DNA from: Silene noctiflora
Taxonomy: Eukaryota; Streptophyta; Magnoliopsida; Caryophyllales; Caryophyllaceae
DNA length: 31,885 nucleotides
Direction of reading: 5' to 3'
Assembly (NCBI GenBank): GCA_009801015.1
Contig: VHZZ01000148.1
Span: 111,929 to 143,813 of the forward strand
Positions within the stretch are counted from its first letter, which is position 1, and every line of letters begins with the position of its first letter. The position numbers and the translations under genes are program-made. Below are positions 11,084 through 22,458 of this stretch, piece after piece. Under the pieces are notes generated by a model. That model saw only the letters and a list, made by a program, of their open reading frames with translations, made no database searches and was not told the DNA's origin.

Positions 11084-11194
11084 GGTGGTACTCATGACCT
11101 GAGTTCAAATTCCGTTAGTAAAACGATTTTTTTAATTAAAAAACGTATTGGAAATTAATAAAGTTTGATTTATATTTATTTATTTTGATTTCAG

Positions 11195-11389
11195 GGACTT
11201 TGGATTGGTTTAATATGTGGAATTGGATCACAAACTCTTGCTCTTTTTCTAGTAACTTACTTCAAGAAATGGAGTGCACTTGAGTTGCATGATCATGATA
11301 CATTAATTCCTAATTCAATTGAATTAGAAAGATTAAGATTTGTAAATATAGATGAAGAACAAAATATTGAGAAATTACCATTACTTTGA
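11195..11389 (+). pseudogene. Last exon of a MATE efflux transporter, isolated fragment
   Basis: An open stretch of 64 codons and a TGA follows a good acceptor (ttttgatttcag, ending at 11194). It encodes GLWIGLICGIGSQTLALF, then a TYFKKW stretch, and ends EKLPLL. The GLW-G-CG motif, the last transmembrane segment and the basic KKW after it are typical of the C-terminus of plant MATE (DTX) transporters, which export organic compounds or ions against a proton gradient. No other MATE exon is seen anywhere in the window, so this cannot make a functional transporter alone. The frame is still open, so capture was fairly recent or the copy escaped damage. It sits inside the MULE-like element. Confidence 0.82.
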
Positions 11390-11540
11390 GCTATTCAAGT
11401 ATATATGTATTGGCAAATTGTGAATAAAAAATTACTTTTTTTTTTTAATTAGATTTCTTTTTTCCGTTCGAGTACAATCAGTTTTAACACTACTGCATTT
11501 TAAGATTCTCAAGTGTTAAACCTCCGAAAAAAAAGAACAT

Positions 11541-11881
11541 ACATCAGATGTATTACCTCAGATTTTACTTGTTTTTGAGCATGTGTGTATTTTTTTCTGA
11601 GCTTATTTCCTCTAACTTTATTTGTTTTTGAACATATTTATATTTTTTCTGAGCTTATTAAAGTTTATAAGTTACATTTTAATTTTTTTTCCGTTAAAAA
11701 TCAAATTTAACTAAGTTTTTATGTAATGTTTTTGAGTTTTATTATAATTTTTTGAGCTTAATGTTTTAGTGAATGAACTCATAAACTTTATAGTAAAACT
11801 CATGGTTTTTAAAATAAAACTCAAAAACTTTATTATAATGCTCAAAAATTATAAAACTGGTGGTAGTACATCAGATGTATA
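11541..11881. repeat. AT-rich fold-back with tacatcagatgta ends
   Basis: Both ends carry the near-palindrome tacatcagatgtat. The interior has complementary blocks, with tttttgagc and tgagcttatt early, and gctcaaaaat and aaaactcaaaaac late. This suggests another small non-autonomous element. The limits are approximate. Confidence 0.4.
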
Positions 11882-12070
11882 ATCCTCCTACTGACCTTCA
11901 GTTATTTAAATTTAATATCAAATAATTTTACAAAAATAAAATCGAACGTTTATAACAAAAAAAATATATATTTTATTAAATTTAATAGCGTGTCCCGTGT
12001 CCTAAATTTTATGGGATGCCGTGTCACGTGTCCGTGTCGTGTCCGTTTTGGTGCTACCTGGAAGATAAGT

Positions 12071-13047
12071 ACTTCTATTAAGGTATTTTAAATATTTGTT
12101 GGTCTTAGTACAAACCGTCTTAATTTAAGCTCAAGTTCTTATTTGTGATGGTTGTTTTTTTCTAAATTATGACGGGCCTAAATGTAATCATTTAATGAGA
12201 AAATATGATTAGTATTTGATAAGTAACATTTTAAGAGTGATTACTTTTTATCTTAAAGAGGTCTGTCACAATTTGTGACCGTCACAAGAGAGACTAACCG
12301 TACTTTAAAAGGTTTTATAAACTCCTTGTATTTTACATTTTTACACCTTTATTTTAGTCGGGGCAAAAGTCGTGTTAACTTAAGACCGGGCAAATTTAAC
12401 CATGATTAAGTCTTGGTAACCAAAATGCAAACAATTGTGAGTTGACTGTCGGTGAAGTCAGTATATGAAAAAACCTATGGACAAATAAAACGGCGAAAAT
12501 GATAGCGAATTAGTGACAAATATAAACAAAATCAGATCTAACAAACAATGAAATAACACAATTGGCTAATATACTCTTAACTGTCAACTGGTGTGTGACA
12601 GCTTATGTCCAACTAATCACATTCCTTTCTTCATCTGTCGGTGGGCACATTTTTCTTATGGCCACTCAACATTTTTTATTTTTTTGGAAACGGTTTTTCT
12701 AATATGCATCCTAAGAATACGTGTTTAAAACATGGTCTATGACAGGAGACATTCTTGTCAAATTTGATTAATATGTATCTCGACTTCAAACTTCGTGTAG
12801 CAGACTTGCTACAGAGGATGTGAATGTGGCAGTCTCGAAGATTGTTACCAAGTTTAATAATGTATAAACTGTACTTCATGACTATGCAAACAGCAAATCT
12901 GCTAATTCCAAACAGTTTGTATTATAAATTTATGATGATGTAAAATTACATACAGATATTCTATAATCAATCAATACAAAGAATACAAAAGCAAACAAAA
13001 TTCATCAAGAAACCAAACAGAATCATTCAGTGGATGAGCAACAAATT
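12071..13047. other. Intergenic region, no gene recognised
   Basis: AT-rich sequence with a short gtcacaa/ttgtgac inverted repeat around 12265-12290. I see no conserved protein coding. The right part may be the 3' UTR or downstream region of the CIP7-like gene. Confidence 0.4.
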
Positions 13048-13176
13048 TCACCAAGAAGCCGACATTAGTGCCACACCGGAAACTGCAGGATCTTCAAACT
13101 TAGCAGCAACCCAAAAAAATAAATCAAATAATGTACAGAATATAACAGTGTTCCTCGATAAAGGATGGCAAATTTA

Positions 13177-13320
13177 GGGTTGTTCGGTTCACAGTAGGAA
13201 TTTTTCACATGATTTGCATGCTGCGTAAATTATTTCAAGTTGTTTGATTGATCACAGGAATTGCTAGGTGCAAACATCTGAACTTTTCAATTCCCGTGTT
13301 TTGTGTCAACCAAATAACCC
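13177..13320. mobile_element. Tourist-like short inverted-repeat element
   Basis: The left end gggttgttcggttcaca and the reversed right end gggttatttggttgaca match over 17 bases with four differences, a total of 144 bp. GGGTTGTTTGGTT-type ends are common in Harbinger-derived Tourist MITEs. The expected 3-bp target duplication is not clear. It lies just downstream of the CIP7-like stop codon. Confidence 0.45.
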
Positions 13321-13429
13321 AATGTATTAATAAGTTCCCATGACTTGTATTTCATATGTTTTGTTTATGGGCAACAAAGTGACCACTTAGCTGAGCGATG
13401 CATCATGGGACCTTTGCTACCTCTATCCG

Positions 13430-16400
13430 TTATCTCTTCACGTTGGGACCTTTCACCTTAGCGGCTTCTCTCTTAGGTTGAGCAACTGGTGAACTTGGAA
13501 TTGTTTTTGCAGCTGCAAGTCGATCAATGGTGGAACTCCTGAGAACGGGCTTGGGTTTCTTTGTTTCTTCGGTTGTTGCCTTAAGCTTTGACTTGTCGGA
13601 ACTGATTGAAGATGTAGTACCAGGTCTGCTACCACCCCTTTCGGCTATCCGTTTTTCTCTTCGGATAAGTAACTCTTCCATTCTCTTTTTTCTTGCCTCA
13701 TCCTGCTCGACAGCAATCATCAGATTAATACAATAAATCACCCAGATAAAAAATCTCATAAAGAGGACAGAAATTTGAATTGTTAAACACAATAAAACAG
13801 TCTGCAGTGAGCACAAACGTTGATTAGAATGAGCATGTCAACCAGCTTAAGTGGTAACTCATAACTTATTAAAAACTCGTCAGCATAAACATTGTCCTTC
13901 TGGCTTCTTTCACACCCACAAACGCTGCAGATAATTCCCACCAGATAAACGCGCAAGTTTTCACAAACATGCAGATCGCATAAGTGAAACTAACTAATAA
14001 ATTATAAACTGACTTCCACAGAATGATTTATATTCTCACTAAGTTGCAGTTCACAGAAAGTGAAGCTAATATATTAGAAATATGCAGTAAGACCACACAG
14101 CATGAGCTAATTGATCTTAAAATAGAAGATCCTAAAAATCAGTTTGGATGTGACCAATACCTTCTCAAATTGACTCTTAGGAGCAGCTGTTTTACTTCCA
14201 AAAGTTGACCTTGGAGGCCCTGATGTCGTTTCGGGTTTACCCCTCCTCGTCGGCCCACTGGTGATTCGTGATCGTGCATCTCGACTGGGAGCTTTGGTGG
14301 CAGAAGCTCCAGCCTTTTTATTGCTTGGGCTCTTTTCATTGGAAGGCAAGTCAGCAGCAGCATCTATATCAGATCCTTTATTAGAATCATTCGCCAACAC
14401 ATTATTCTCAAAATCAATCTCGGGTGTCCAGGATGGTACTGTCTGTTCCACAGCTGTATCTCGGTCGAGGACCATGTAAAGTTCATCTGGTTCATAGAAA
14501 CCCCGTGACTCGGGGGTTTTCTGTGGGACCACCTCTGTCTCCTCAATGATACCAGAAACCATGCTAATATCAGTGCGTCTCTCCCCTTCAGATTGGTCAT
14601 ATTCTAGTCTTCCTTGAATCATGAGAGAATCATCAATAACAGTCTCTTTGTTTCTCTTTTCAGCCTGATCAGCTGACGATGTCACATAATCGCCATCAAT
14701 AAACCCGACATGACTGTCTTGCCCTCGATTAACTGCTTCATCCAATCCTTTACCGACAAACCAATCATCACTTGCTTGACTTTTGACAACAGAAGAGCGG
14801 ACAACATCATCAGACAGTGAAACACGTGGAGGATTTTTGGGTTCTTCACTTCTTTCTGAAAACAAGAATTCCTCAGAAGTATTGCCCCTTCTTGGTACTG
14901 GGTTATAGCCCTCACTGTGTTCAAAGCTTTCATCTGAGATTTTAGCAGCACTGTAATAAGATCCTGTTACCTTTTCAGCCACTACAAAAGCATCACTAGC
15001 AACCGCTGAACTTTGTTCGTCGGATCTTTTTGTTGCAAAATGTTCCTCTTCAACAGGAATCGTTTGAGCCTCCGGAGCATTGGAATCTGAGTCCTCTTTC
15101 AACAGCAATTGTTGGAAGGCATCCCAGCCTTCGTTTCCTTTTTTTTTATCCGAGTCCGCTGAGTCATTAACAGAATTCCCGTGCTTGGATCCTTTATTTT
15201 TTCTGTGGCGGCGAGAGCTTGATTTTTTGTGCTTTTCAAAAGACTCAACCGCATCCTCCAGTTGATGTTTGAGAGAATCTCCATCCAAATAATCTTCCTC
15301 ATCAGATGAATCTGTTTCTGAATCACTATTCTTGTCAACATCTCTCTTGGAACTAATATAGTTTATGTTGCGAATGACGACTTTCCTAGAAGATTTCTTT
15401 GCATTTTTTTTCCGGTGAGACCTATTGGAGGAAGAATCAGTCTCAGAGCCGGACTCGCTGAGTTCAGAGTTTCCATCAAGCTCCTCATTCTCTGATCCCC
15501 GTGATTTCGAGGCTTTCTTCTTCTTCTTAGACGATGATTTCCGATCATATGAATCACGATCAGCGGAACCATTAACATCTGAAGGCCACTGCATATTTGC
15601 AGGATAATGATGAGGAGGACCCTGCATTCCGGGGAAACCATATCCTTGATAGGGAGGCATTTGTTGATACATGGGACCTTGAAAGTTCCTCATGTACTGA
15701 GAGAATTGATTGGCCCATGGATTTTGCATTTGCCCTGGAGTCTGAGGTGCTGGAATGCCACTTTCTACAATGCATCATGAAAGGGTGTTAGAAATCCAGA
15801 GGATAGTACGTCAATCTAGACCACCTGGCAAACACTTACCCGACCCAAAACTAAACCATCTAAAAATAGTTAATTTGAAATAACAACTTTAGTAGCCATG
15901 ATCCACTTGACCCTGACACAAAATGACCAAAACTCGAAGTGACTCGTACCCGAAAGTACCTGACCAAATGTTTCATTTTCCAGGTCTTAATTTGTACACA
16001 TGCTTACGGCGAAATGATGCAATGTTGTACACTGCTGATAAAAGGAAATAACAACTGACTCGGTGAATCAATTTACAAGGGGCCCCCGTAAGAGGAAGGC
16101 CAATAAAGTAAATCATTAGTGAAATCCATGATCTACTTCATAGGTTCATAGTATAAGCTGTCTTCCCAGTTCTCACTAGTTCAGAAAATCAGACCGTAAA
16201 ATTAGTGGATAAGGCGCGATAAATTGAAAGGCACAAAGACTGTAGGAAACGCAGAGCTAAGTGAAGAAACACAATGGCCCCAAGACCTAACCTATTTCGG
16301 AGTTTTCAGATACTTTGAAGTGTTGAATATTTAATGAACAAGATCAGTTAAGTTTAAATGCAATATGAACCAGAACGAAGTTACAGGATAGAGTGAAACA

Positions 16401-18691
16401 TTAATCTGATCCGTCAATATAAGTAACAATAGGAAAAAATTTATTAATAAATGCACCTTGGTTTGCATCTGAACTGCCATGACTAGTCATGGAGTCGGAC
16501 AATGAAATATCAGTGCTAGCATTCTGCTTCCCACCATTTAAAGGATCATTATCTTCACTAGCAAGGATGATTCCCGATGATCCCATGAATGACAAATCTG
16601 GCTGCATCATAGCCTGCATTGCAGCAATCTCATCGACCCAAAATCTATCTTCGTTTTTCTTCTTGCATAAATCCCTAAAATTTATGCATGCTTCCCTATA
16701 TAATAACAAAGTAAAGATGAGAAAATCTAAAGAGTTCAATAAATTCGTTCAGATTAGTGAATCAGTGTGAGCTATGTACCTTAGACGTGAAGCTCCAAAA
16801 GCATCAGAAAACAATATAAGGTCATTCAGATTATCCATTTCAAATCCAGCTGCCAAAGCACGAGCATATACCATCGCCTGTTCTTTCTGAAGGACTACTT
16901 TCCGAGTTTCCACTACACGATGAAGGCGAGCCCTATCAAGTAAGAAGCAAAAGCAATCACTTGATCAGTAGGAGGATTCATTAACTTGTTAGGTCTCTCA
17001 AATAATAAATTAATAAGAAAGAGTATCGCTTACTTGGAACCTTCTTCCTGTACAAGATCACCACTTTCATTGGATTCGCTATACGACTGCAGTACCATTA
17101 CAACACAACCATTAACTTCGATTCGACATGCAGGTGTGTTTGACTGTTTGAGCACATGTAATAATTTCGTACCTTAGTGGAAGCAGCTGATGTTTTTGAA
17201 TTTCCACCATCACCATTGCCTGTAAATCCCAATTTGGTAAATCATTCTCGGGTTAGAAAAGAGCAAGTCTATACATACCAATGCTATCGTCTTTTAAATT
17301 TCTTAACCCTCGTAAACAAAAGTAGAATCAGTCATCATTAAAACAAACTTAAACGAGTCCAATTAAGCTGAAGCAAATAATCAACATAAAAGAGATTAAA
17401 TTGCATCCCAATTCCCAATTATCCAACCTCAAACAAAACCACTCCAATTGATACATCAAAGTGACATTCATACCTTCAATCTCACCATCAGCATTCGTAG
17501 CTTGGAACGACTTGATTGAATTCTCTAACTGCGAAATCTCTCTCTCAATCGTCACAAATCGCTCCAAAACCTCAGGTGTACTAACAAACCTCACAAACCT
17601 AACACACAAATTTCCAATTTCAATATCCAAATCATATAAAACTCACATACCAATAACAACAATAGTATTACAAATTCAATTACTCACTCTTTTCACTACA
17701 ATCATCCTGTTTGACTTTTTGAAGTCGAAGTCAAAACTTTGACTTTAAATATATTTAAAAATAAAAATTTACAACATGACACTAGAAAATTTATATGAAA
17801 ATATAATCTTTCAGAAAATTAATTTCAACCAGAAATTTCAGAGATTTTAAAAACGGTCCAAGTGTCATCTTGGAGACTGTAAAAAGGAATATGACCGTCT
17901 TACTGTGTGAGACGATTCTTTATTATCAATAATGACAATAAATGAGTGAGTGTTTTTTTATACATAAAAAGCACCGTCTCACCGTGTAAGACGGTTTTAT
18001 ACAATAATCATTGAGCAAGTAGTATGATGTGAAATAAAAACCTCTGAAGAGTGGATTTAGTAAACCAGTGAGAATTCGACGGCGATGGCGGCCGGAGAGT
18101 AACTGAATAACCTCCTTTAGAAATCTGATCTTTAGCTGATTGCAAATGTGCAATAAATGGCTCTAATAATCCATATGCTAACTTCTCATTCAATTTTCCA
18201 GCAAAAATTACCAGATCACATCTATCATCAATCAAAATTCAACAATTACATCCATAAATTAGCATAAATTATACTGTTAATGCACCAAAATTCAATTAAT
18301 CACGAATTAATCACGAATAATAGTCTAATTTACTAAATTCAATTTGATTTTATGCTCAACAAATCCTAATTCTAAATAATTTAGATATACTGAACGCAAT
18401 TTTCATTACGGGTCATTCAAAAATCGTCTCTTTTATTGTTTATTGATTATAGGGTTGCGTTTAAATCTCTTTTATACCCTAAAACCGTCTTAATAAGATT
18501 AACTGAAAGCACAAAAAAAAAGACTATTCAGGCACTGAGTTAATACGAATTAACAGTTTAACACGTATAAGACCAACTCATTTAACTTGGACGTGAATAT
18601 AAAACCGTCTTACAGAAGAATTAGAACGATACCTGGTACGAGTCGGGGTAAGGTGAAAAAGAACATAATCAAGGTGAGCATTAGACTCCAT
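13430..18691 (-). CDS. CIP7: CIP7-like protein (COP1-interacting protein 7 family)
   Basis: Nine minus-strand exons fit with consistent phase and GT-AG borders: 18633-18691, 18042-18221, 17474-17598, 17173-17219, 17034-17086, 16780-16932, 16457-16695, 14161-15764 and 13430-13702, giving 910 residues. The N-terminal family block includes [20 protein letters not shown], then [30 protein letters not shown] and, in exons 6-7, a [15 protein letters not shown] helix and [12 protein letters not shown]. Exon 8 (about 286-820) is a long acidic, Ser-rich region. It follows a Pro/Gln/Gly-rich stretch (298-345) and holds basic clusters (KKKKK at 365-369, [11 protein letters not shown]) that could be nuclear localisation signals. 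Exon 9 begins with [22 protein letters not shown] and ends near [15 protein letters not shown]7 is known as a nuclear COP1 partner that promotes light-responsive expression. Relatives as I recall them are longer (about 1060-1160), so the C-terminus may be short. Confidence 0.92.
15765..16456 (-). other. Intron 7 of the CIP7-like gene
   Basis: A 692-bp intron in the minus-strand gene. It contains degenerate gacccga/actcgaa-type sequence near 15885-15975, similar in flavour to the hAT-like MITEs elsewhere in the window. No open reading frame of interest is seen. Confidence 0.6.
17894..17997. repeat. Inverted accgtctta/taagacggt repeat in CIP7 intron 2
   Basis: The sequence contains accgtcttactgtgtgagac and, about 70 bases on, accgtctcaccgtgtaagac plus ggt, which is itself nearly palindromic. 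Similar accgtctta motifs recur through the window (around 7950, 18485 and 18603). This suggests remnants of one abundant small element family. Confidence 0.4.
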
Positions 18692-19050
18692 TTGACCAAA
18701 AAAAGACACACAAATCAAATCAAAAGGGTTATAAATTCATGAAAATGAATTGAATGAATGAAATTATGAATTTATTTGGATTATTATAATGAAGAATAAA
18801 TGGGAAGTAAAAGGAAAGAAAAAATAATGGGCAGCTAGAAGTGATGAATCACAGCACATGGATCAAGTGTATAAAGCCAAGTTGTGGAAGAGTGTGATCT
18901 TTTATTTTTGCTATTTTTATTTAAAGCGTATTGTTTCTGACGGACATTATCCGTCTTCAGCTTGTCGCGAATAATATCTTTCTCACAATAAAACAAGTGA
19001 GAGGACACGTGGGTGAGAAATGAAGCATCCATGTTTGGCGCCACTTGCAT
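18692..19050. other. Presumed CIP7 promoter side and spacer
   Basis: AT-rich sequence upstream of the minus-strand CIP7-like start codon. A run of gaatgaatgaaa repeats lies at about 18745-18765. No coding sequence is recognised. Fragments of gacgga/tccgtc inverted repeat begin near 18937. Confidence 0.4.
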
Positions 19051-19060
19051 ATTGTGGGAG

Positions 19061-19098
19061 GGGCACTATCCGTCTTCAACTTGTGACGGATAGTGCCC
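19061..19098. repeat. Perfect 14-bp hairpin within a MITE-like remnant
   Basis: gggcactatccgtc at 19061-19074 is followed after ten bases by its exact reverse complement gacggatagtgccc at 19085-19098. A looser copy (gacggacattatccgtc) lies at about 18938. The flank caatgagaattcgtg resembles aaatgagaatttgtg near 26203, which also adjoins a gtcacaaatttgtgac palindrome. The two places are therefore probably remnants of one element family. Confidence 0.65.
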
Positions 19099-21597
19099 GT
19101 CTTCAATGAGAATTCGTGATTTTTATTTGAGATTAGTCTTCATTAAGATGGAAGTATCTAACTTACGAGTTAAATATTTATCTAATATGAGCATTTAAGA
19201 TAAATCTTTTATTTTTCTCCATATATTCTTCTTTTATTTTATTCCTCTCACATGAATATATTTGACCCATTTGAAGGTTAAGAAGGATATACACGATTAA
19301 ATAATGGTAATTTGTCATTTATTTGTGGATTTGAGCTAATTTATGCATTTAATGGGACCCACTTTAATGTAAATGTTGTTTTTTCACCAATTAATGCCGA
19401 CATATCACACCATTCTATATGTTTGAGATATGCTTTTTCAGTGGTTGGTTATGGATGAGTTGGCATTTGGAAATGTTGGTTTACTTGAGTCAAAAATAGG
19501 GTTGGGAGTTGGGGGGGAAATTGGAAGGTGATATAATGTGGGTTTGGGTTAGATGAAACGAGAATTACTTTAAACTTGTGATGAAGGTGGATGGTGTTTT
19601 GTGTCGATTTATCGTGTTAGGAGAACAAAATGGTATGGCTTAGGTATGAAAAGGTGGGTTTCTTGTTGTGTTATGTCGTGCCTGTGAAATGGAAATGGTG
19701 GTCCAGGCATGGTTCACGGTGTGTTCTGTAGTGCTCATGCAAATCCTCCACTTTATCCTTATTTCTTCGTATTTTGATTGTGTTCGGTCGTGTACGGTCT
19801 TTTTTCTCAAATTTCAACCCAGGCACGATTTATGGCCCATGGTGTGCCGAGCCATGTTGTAAAGTGCTAATGTCCTGTCGTGCTAAAATGGGTCATGGTC
19901 ATGTCGGGGCGTGCAATCGAACGCCCTGCTTGCCCACTTTCATCTCCCACCGTCGTGTTAAAATGGACCATAGCTATAGGTAAATATATGAATTTGTTTG
20001 TTGGTTTTATTCGAATCCTAATCAATGATTATTACACCTTAACACGTCAACTCACTCAAATAGTTCCCGACTTGATAAATGGATAGTGCTCAAACCCATA
20101 TTCAAGCTTGGGATCTCAGAGTTATCAAACCCTGGCAAGCAAAACTTTAAGATAATGGTTTAACCTCGATTAATAGTTCTTATACCTTAACAGTTTACAT
20201 GAAAATGTCTTCCAAAACGAATAGTTCTAGTAAATTACTCTTAAGACATCAGTATCAGTCTCAAGATTAAAACGAGTCAAATATACTCTCACTTGTATAT
20301 GTAACACAGACCTTTTGTTAATTTCTAAACATCTCCCCTTCCATCTCATTTGTAATACTTAATCAATATGATTAAAACGGATCAAATATAATACCAGTAG
20401 TAAATATAAGTTTTATGGGATTATGAGATTGACATGATAACAAGACAAATAAATATGGTTAAGGAAAATGATAGGAAGAGTATTTGATTACTTATTGTTT
20501 TAGTAGGAGAGGTGAGGGGTCTAATCTAAAATCTAATCATGTGAAATTGACGAAAGCTCATAATTGAAGTGAACAACAAAATTGGCGGGCCTCGTACACT
20601 CTTACTTCATTCTCACTATTAGCTCTGTTGTGTTCTTTTCGGTTTAATTTTAGCGTTTATTTTGCTTATTTCATTTTAACTTATTTTAGCTTTATTTATC
20701 TCAACTAATTTTAATTTAGTTCGGCTTCATTCAGTTAAGTCCAGTTCTGCTAACTTCAGTTCAATTCCGCTTCATTTAGGTAAAAAAAACCGGGTCTTAT
20801 ATGAGTAAAGTCTAATCTTAATAAGCACGAATTGACATTTGGATTAATATTGCCACTTCTTTTAACAATATTTATTAATTAAATCAGTACGCAGTATAAA
20901 TTGGAATAAAAAAGAAATGAGATGCAAAAATCGAAGGATGAATTGATATTTATATATTTTGTGCTAAGGTTATAAACTTATACTTCAGTATAAATTCAGC
21001 TAATCATACTACATCAGTCCGAGGATTCTGATTTTGAGATAACAAACAAAAATGTTACCTTTGCATCATTAAGTTAAATTCGTCTCTTTTATAAACTGTT
21101 ATATTATGAGATGAGACAAAAAAAAGCTGTTCTGTAAAAGATAATTAAGAAGTACGAAGTATCTATTTAATTTATAATTTCCGAATCGTACTTTATAATA
21201 CTAAAATACAAAAAAATAATAATAAATGTTTAAACATACGCTTTACTATGATTAGAACATCAACTTATAAAAATACTTCGTAGAATTTGGGTTTATTTAT
21301 TATCAGTTGATTTATTCTTAAGACCGTTTTAGAAAACCAATTTGTGATTCATGAAAATAGAGTTTAACCCATAAAAATGCAATTAAAAAATTGATGTGGG
21401 CCGGGCCTAATTTTAGTTGATCGCCTTCCTACATAAAAATTATTTGGGCTGGGCCGAATTGAATTCTGGCCTTGTACGTTTTATTGAACTTGGGCAACAA
21501 CTTTTAAGGACCATCAAGGCTTCAACTGGGTTGGGCTGGATGGAGAGTTTAGTACCCGGTCTAGTGCAAATGTGCAATCTGGTTTACAAATTATAGT
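19099..21597. other. Intergenic region with degenerate repeats
   Basis: No gene recognised. Short open frames near 19670-20080 lie in gc-richer sequence with repeated gtcgtgc/ggcacg motifs, which looks like an old transposon fragment rather than a gene. Around 20630-20780 there is a tttagttc/cagttc-rich stretch resembling the gaactgaact repeats at 24.2 and 26.6 kb in reverse orientation. Confidence 0.4.
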
Positions 21598-21605
21598 CCT
21601 CAAGT

Positions 21606-22140
21606 TAGACCTGTCAAAACCCGACCCGAAACCCGAACCGTTTTAAGGGTTATAAACCCGATTTTTTCGACCCGTGACCCGAAATGACCCGTTATTATAG
21701 GGTCAAGATCCGACCCGAACGGGTCGACCCATTGGGTCAAAGATAAATCAAGATTTTTATTAAAATATTAATATTTATATATTATATTTGAAAAAAGTTA
21801 TTAAAAATTATTAAAAATTACAAACATAACTAAAAAGTCGATTTTATATCACTTTTACAATACTTGATAATAAAATAATTATTAAAAAAACTTTAATTTA
21901 ATAATTATGTCAATATAATTAATGTAAACGTTGAAATAATTAATGTAAACGTTGAATATGATTAAAATATTAATTTTAAATATGTTTTACGTTTTTAAAA
22001 AAAAAATAGATTAAAAAAGACGTTAGAAATTATTTATTGACCCGTATTCTGACCCTAACCCAACCCGTGACCCGTAGTTGACCGACCCATATTCTGACCC
22101 GACCCGGGACCCGATCCGCCCGACCTGTTTGACCGGTCTA
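21606..22140. mobile_element. Complete hAT-like MITE, copy 2
   Basis: The element begins tagacctgtcaaaacccgac and ends tttgaccggtcta, inverted termini matching over about 13 bases (tagacc-gtcaaa). It is flanked by a perfect 8-bp direct repeat cctcaagt at 21598-21605 and 22141-22148. An 8-bp duplication and a 535-bp non-coding body fit a non-autonomous hAT element. It is rich in gacccg near both ends and AT-rich in the centre. A truncated relative lies at 10597-11083. Confidence 0.85.
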
Positions 22141-22458
22141 CCTCAAGTTGTATACGCGTGACTGTGGCGTAACCAGATTTTATAGTTACGAAGAGTAAAG
22201 TTTTGTAGTTAAAAATAATTAAATGGAACTGTAAACTAGGATAAGGACACATTTTAATTAAAACTATAATTGTGCGAGGATGACTGGCAATGCTGGATTT
22301 TAAAAGAGAGTAATTTGGATTTTAAGGCTGAAGAGTCATTTATTTACAAACTTCATTAATAAACTAAATGCTAACAACTATGTGCCATAATTCCTCTTAA
22401 ATCCCAATAGTCACCGTTAATCCTACATAATTCCGTCAATGCGCAGAGGGTAACCTAA

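Larger units (their letters stand above)
10240..12061. mobile_element. MULE-like element carrying a MATE exon (Pack-MULE candidate)
   Basis: A perfect 9-bp direct repeat aagataagt flanks the element at 10231-10239 and 12062-12070. Inside it the termini are inverted: aggtagcac then ggacac on the left, and the reverse complement aggtagcac ... ggacac on the right. Subterminal regions are packed with gacacg/gtgtccg motifs, including two tandem copies of a 23-bp unit at 10371 and 10403. A 9-bp target duplication is typical of Mutator-like elements. There is no transposase. The cargo is the last intron part, last exon and 3' flank of a MATE transporter. A truncated hAT-type MITE (10597-11083) and an AT-rich fold-back (about 11541-11881) are nested inside. 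The terminal inverted repeat itself is short. Confidence 0.7.

Noticed and set aside
15363..15641. Several open frames overlapping CIP7 exon 8 on both strands
   Set aside because: They are shadows of the long low-complexity exon 14161-15764, whose own frame is supported by splice phases and family similarity.
19668..20086. Overlapping 64-69-codon open frames in a gc-richer patch
   Set aside because: No recognisable protein motif; the patch repeats gtcgtgc/ggcacg words and looks like transposon debris.
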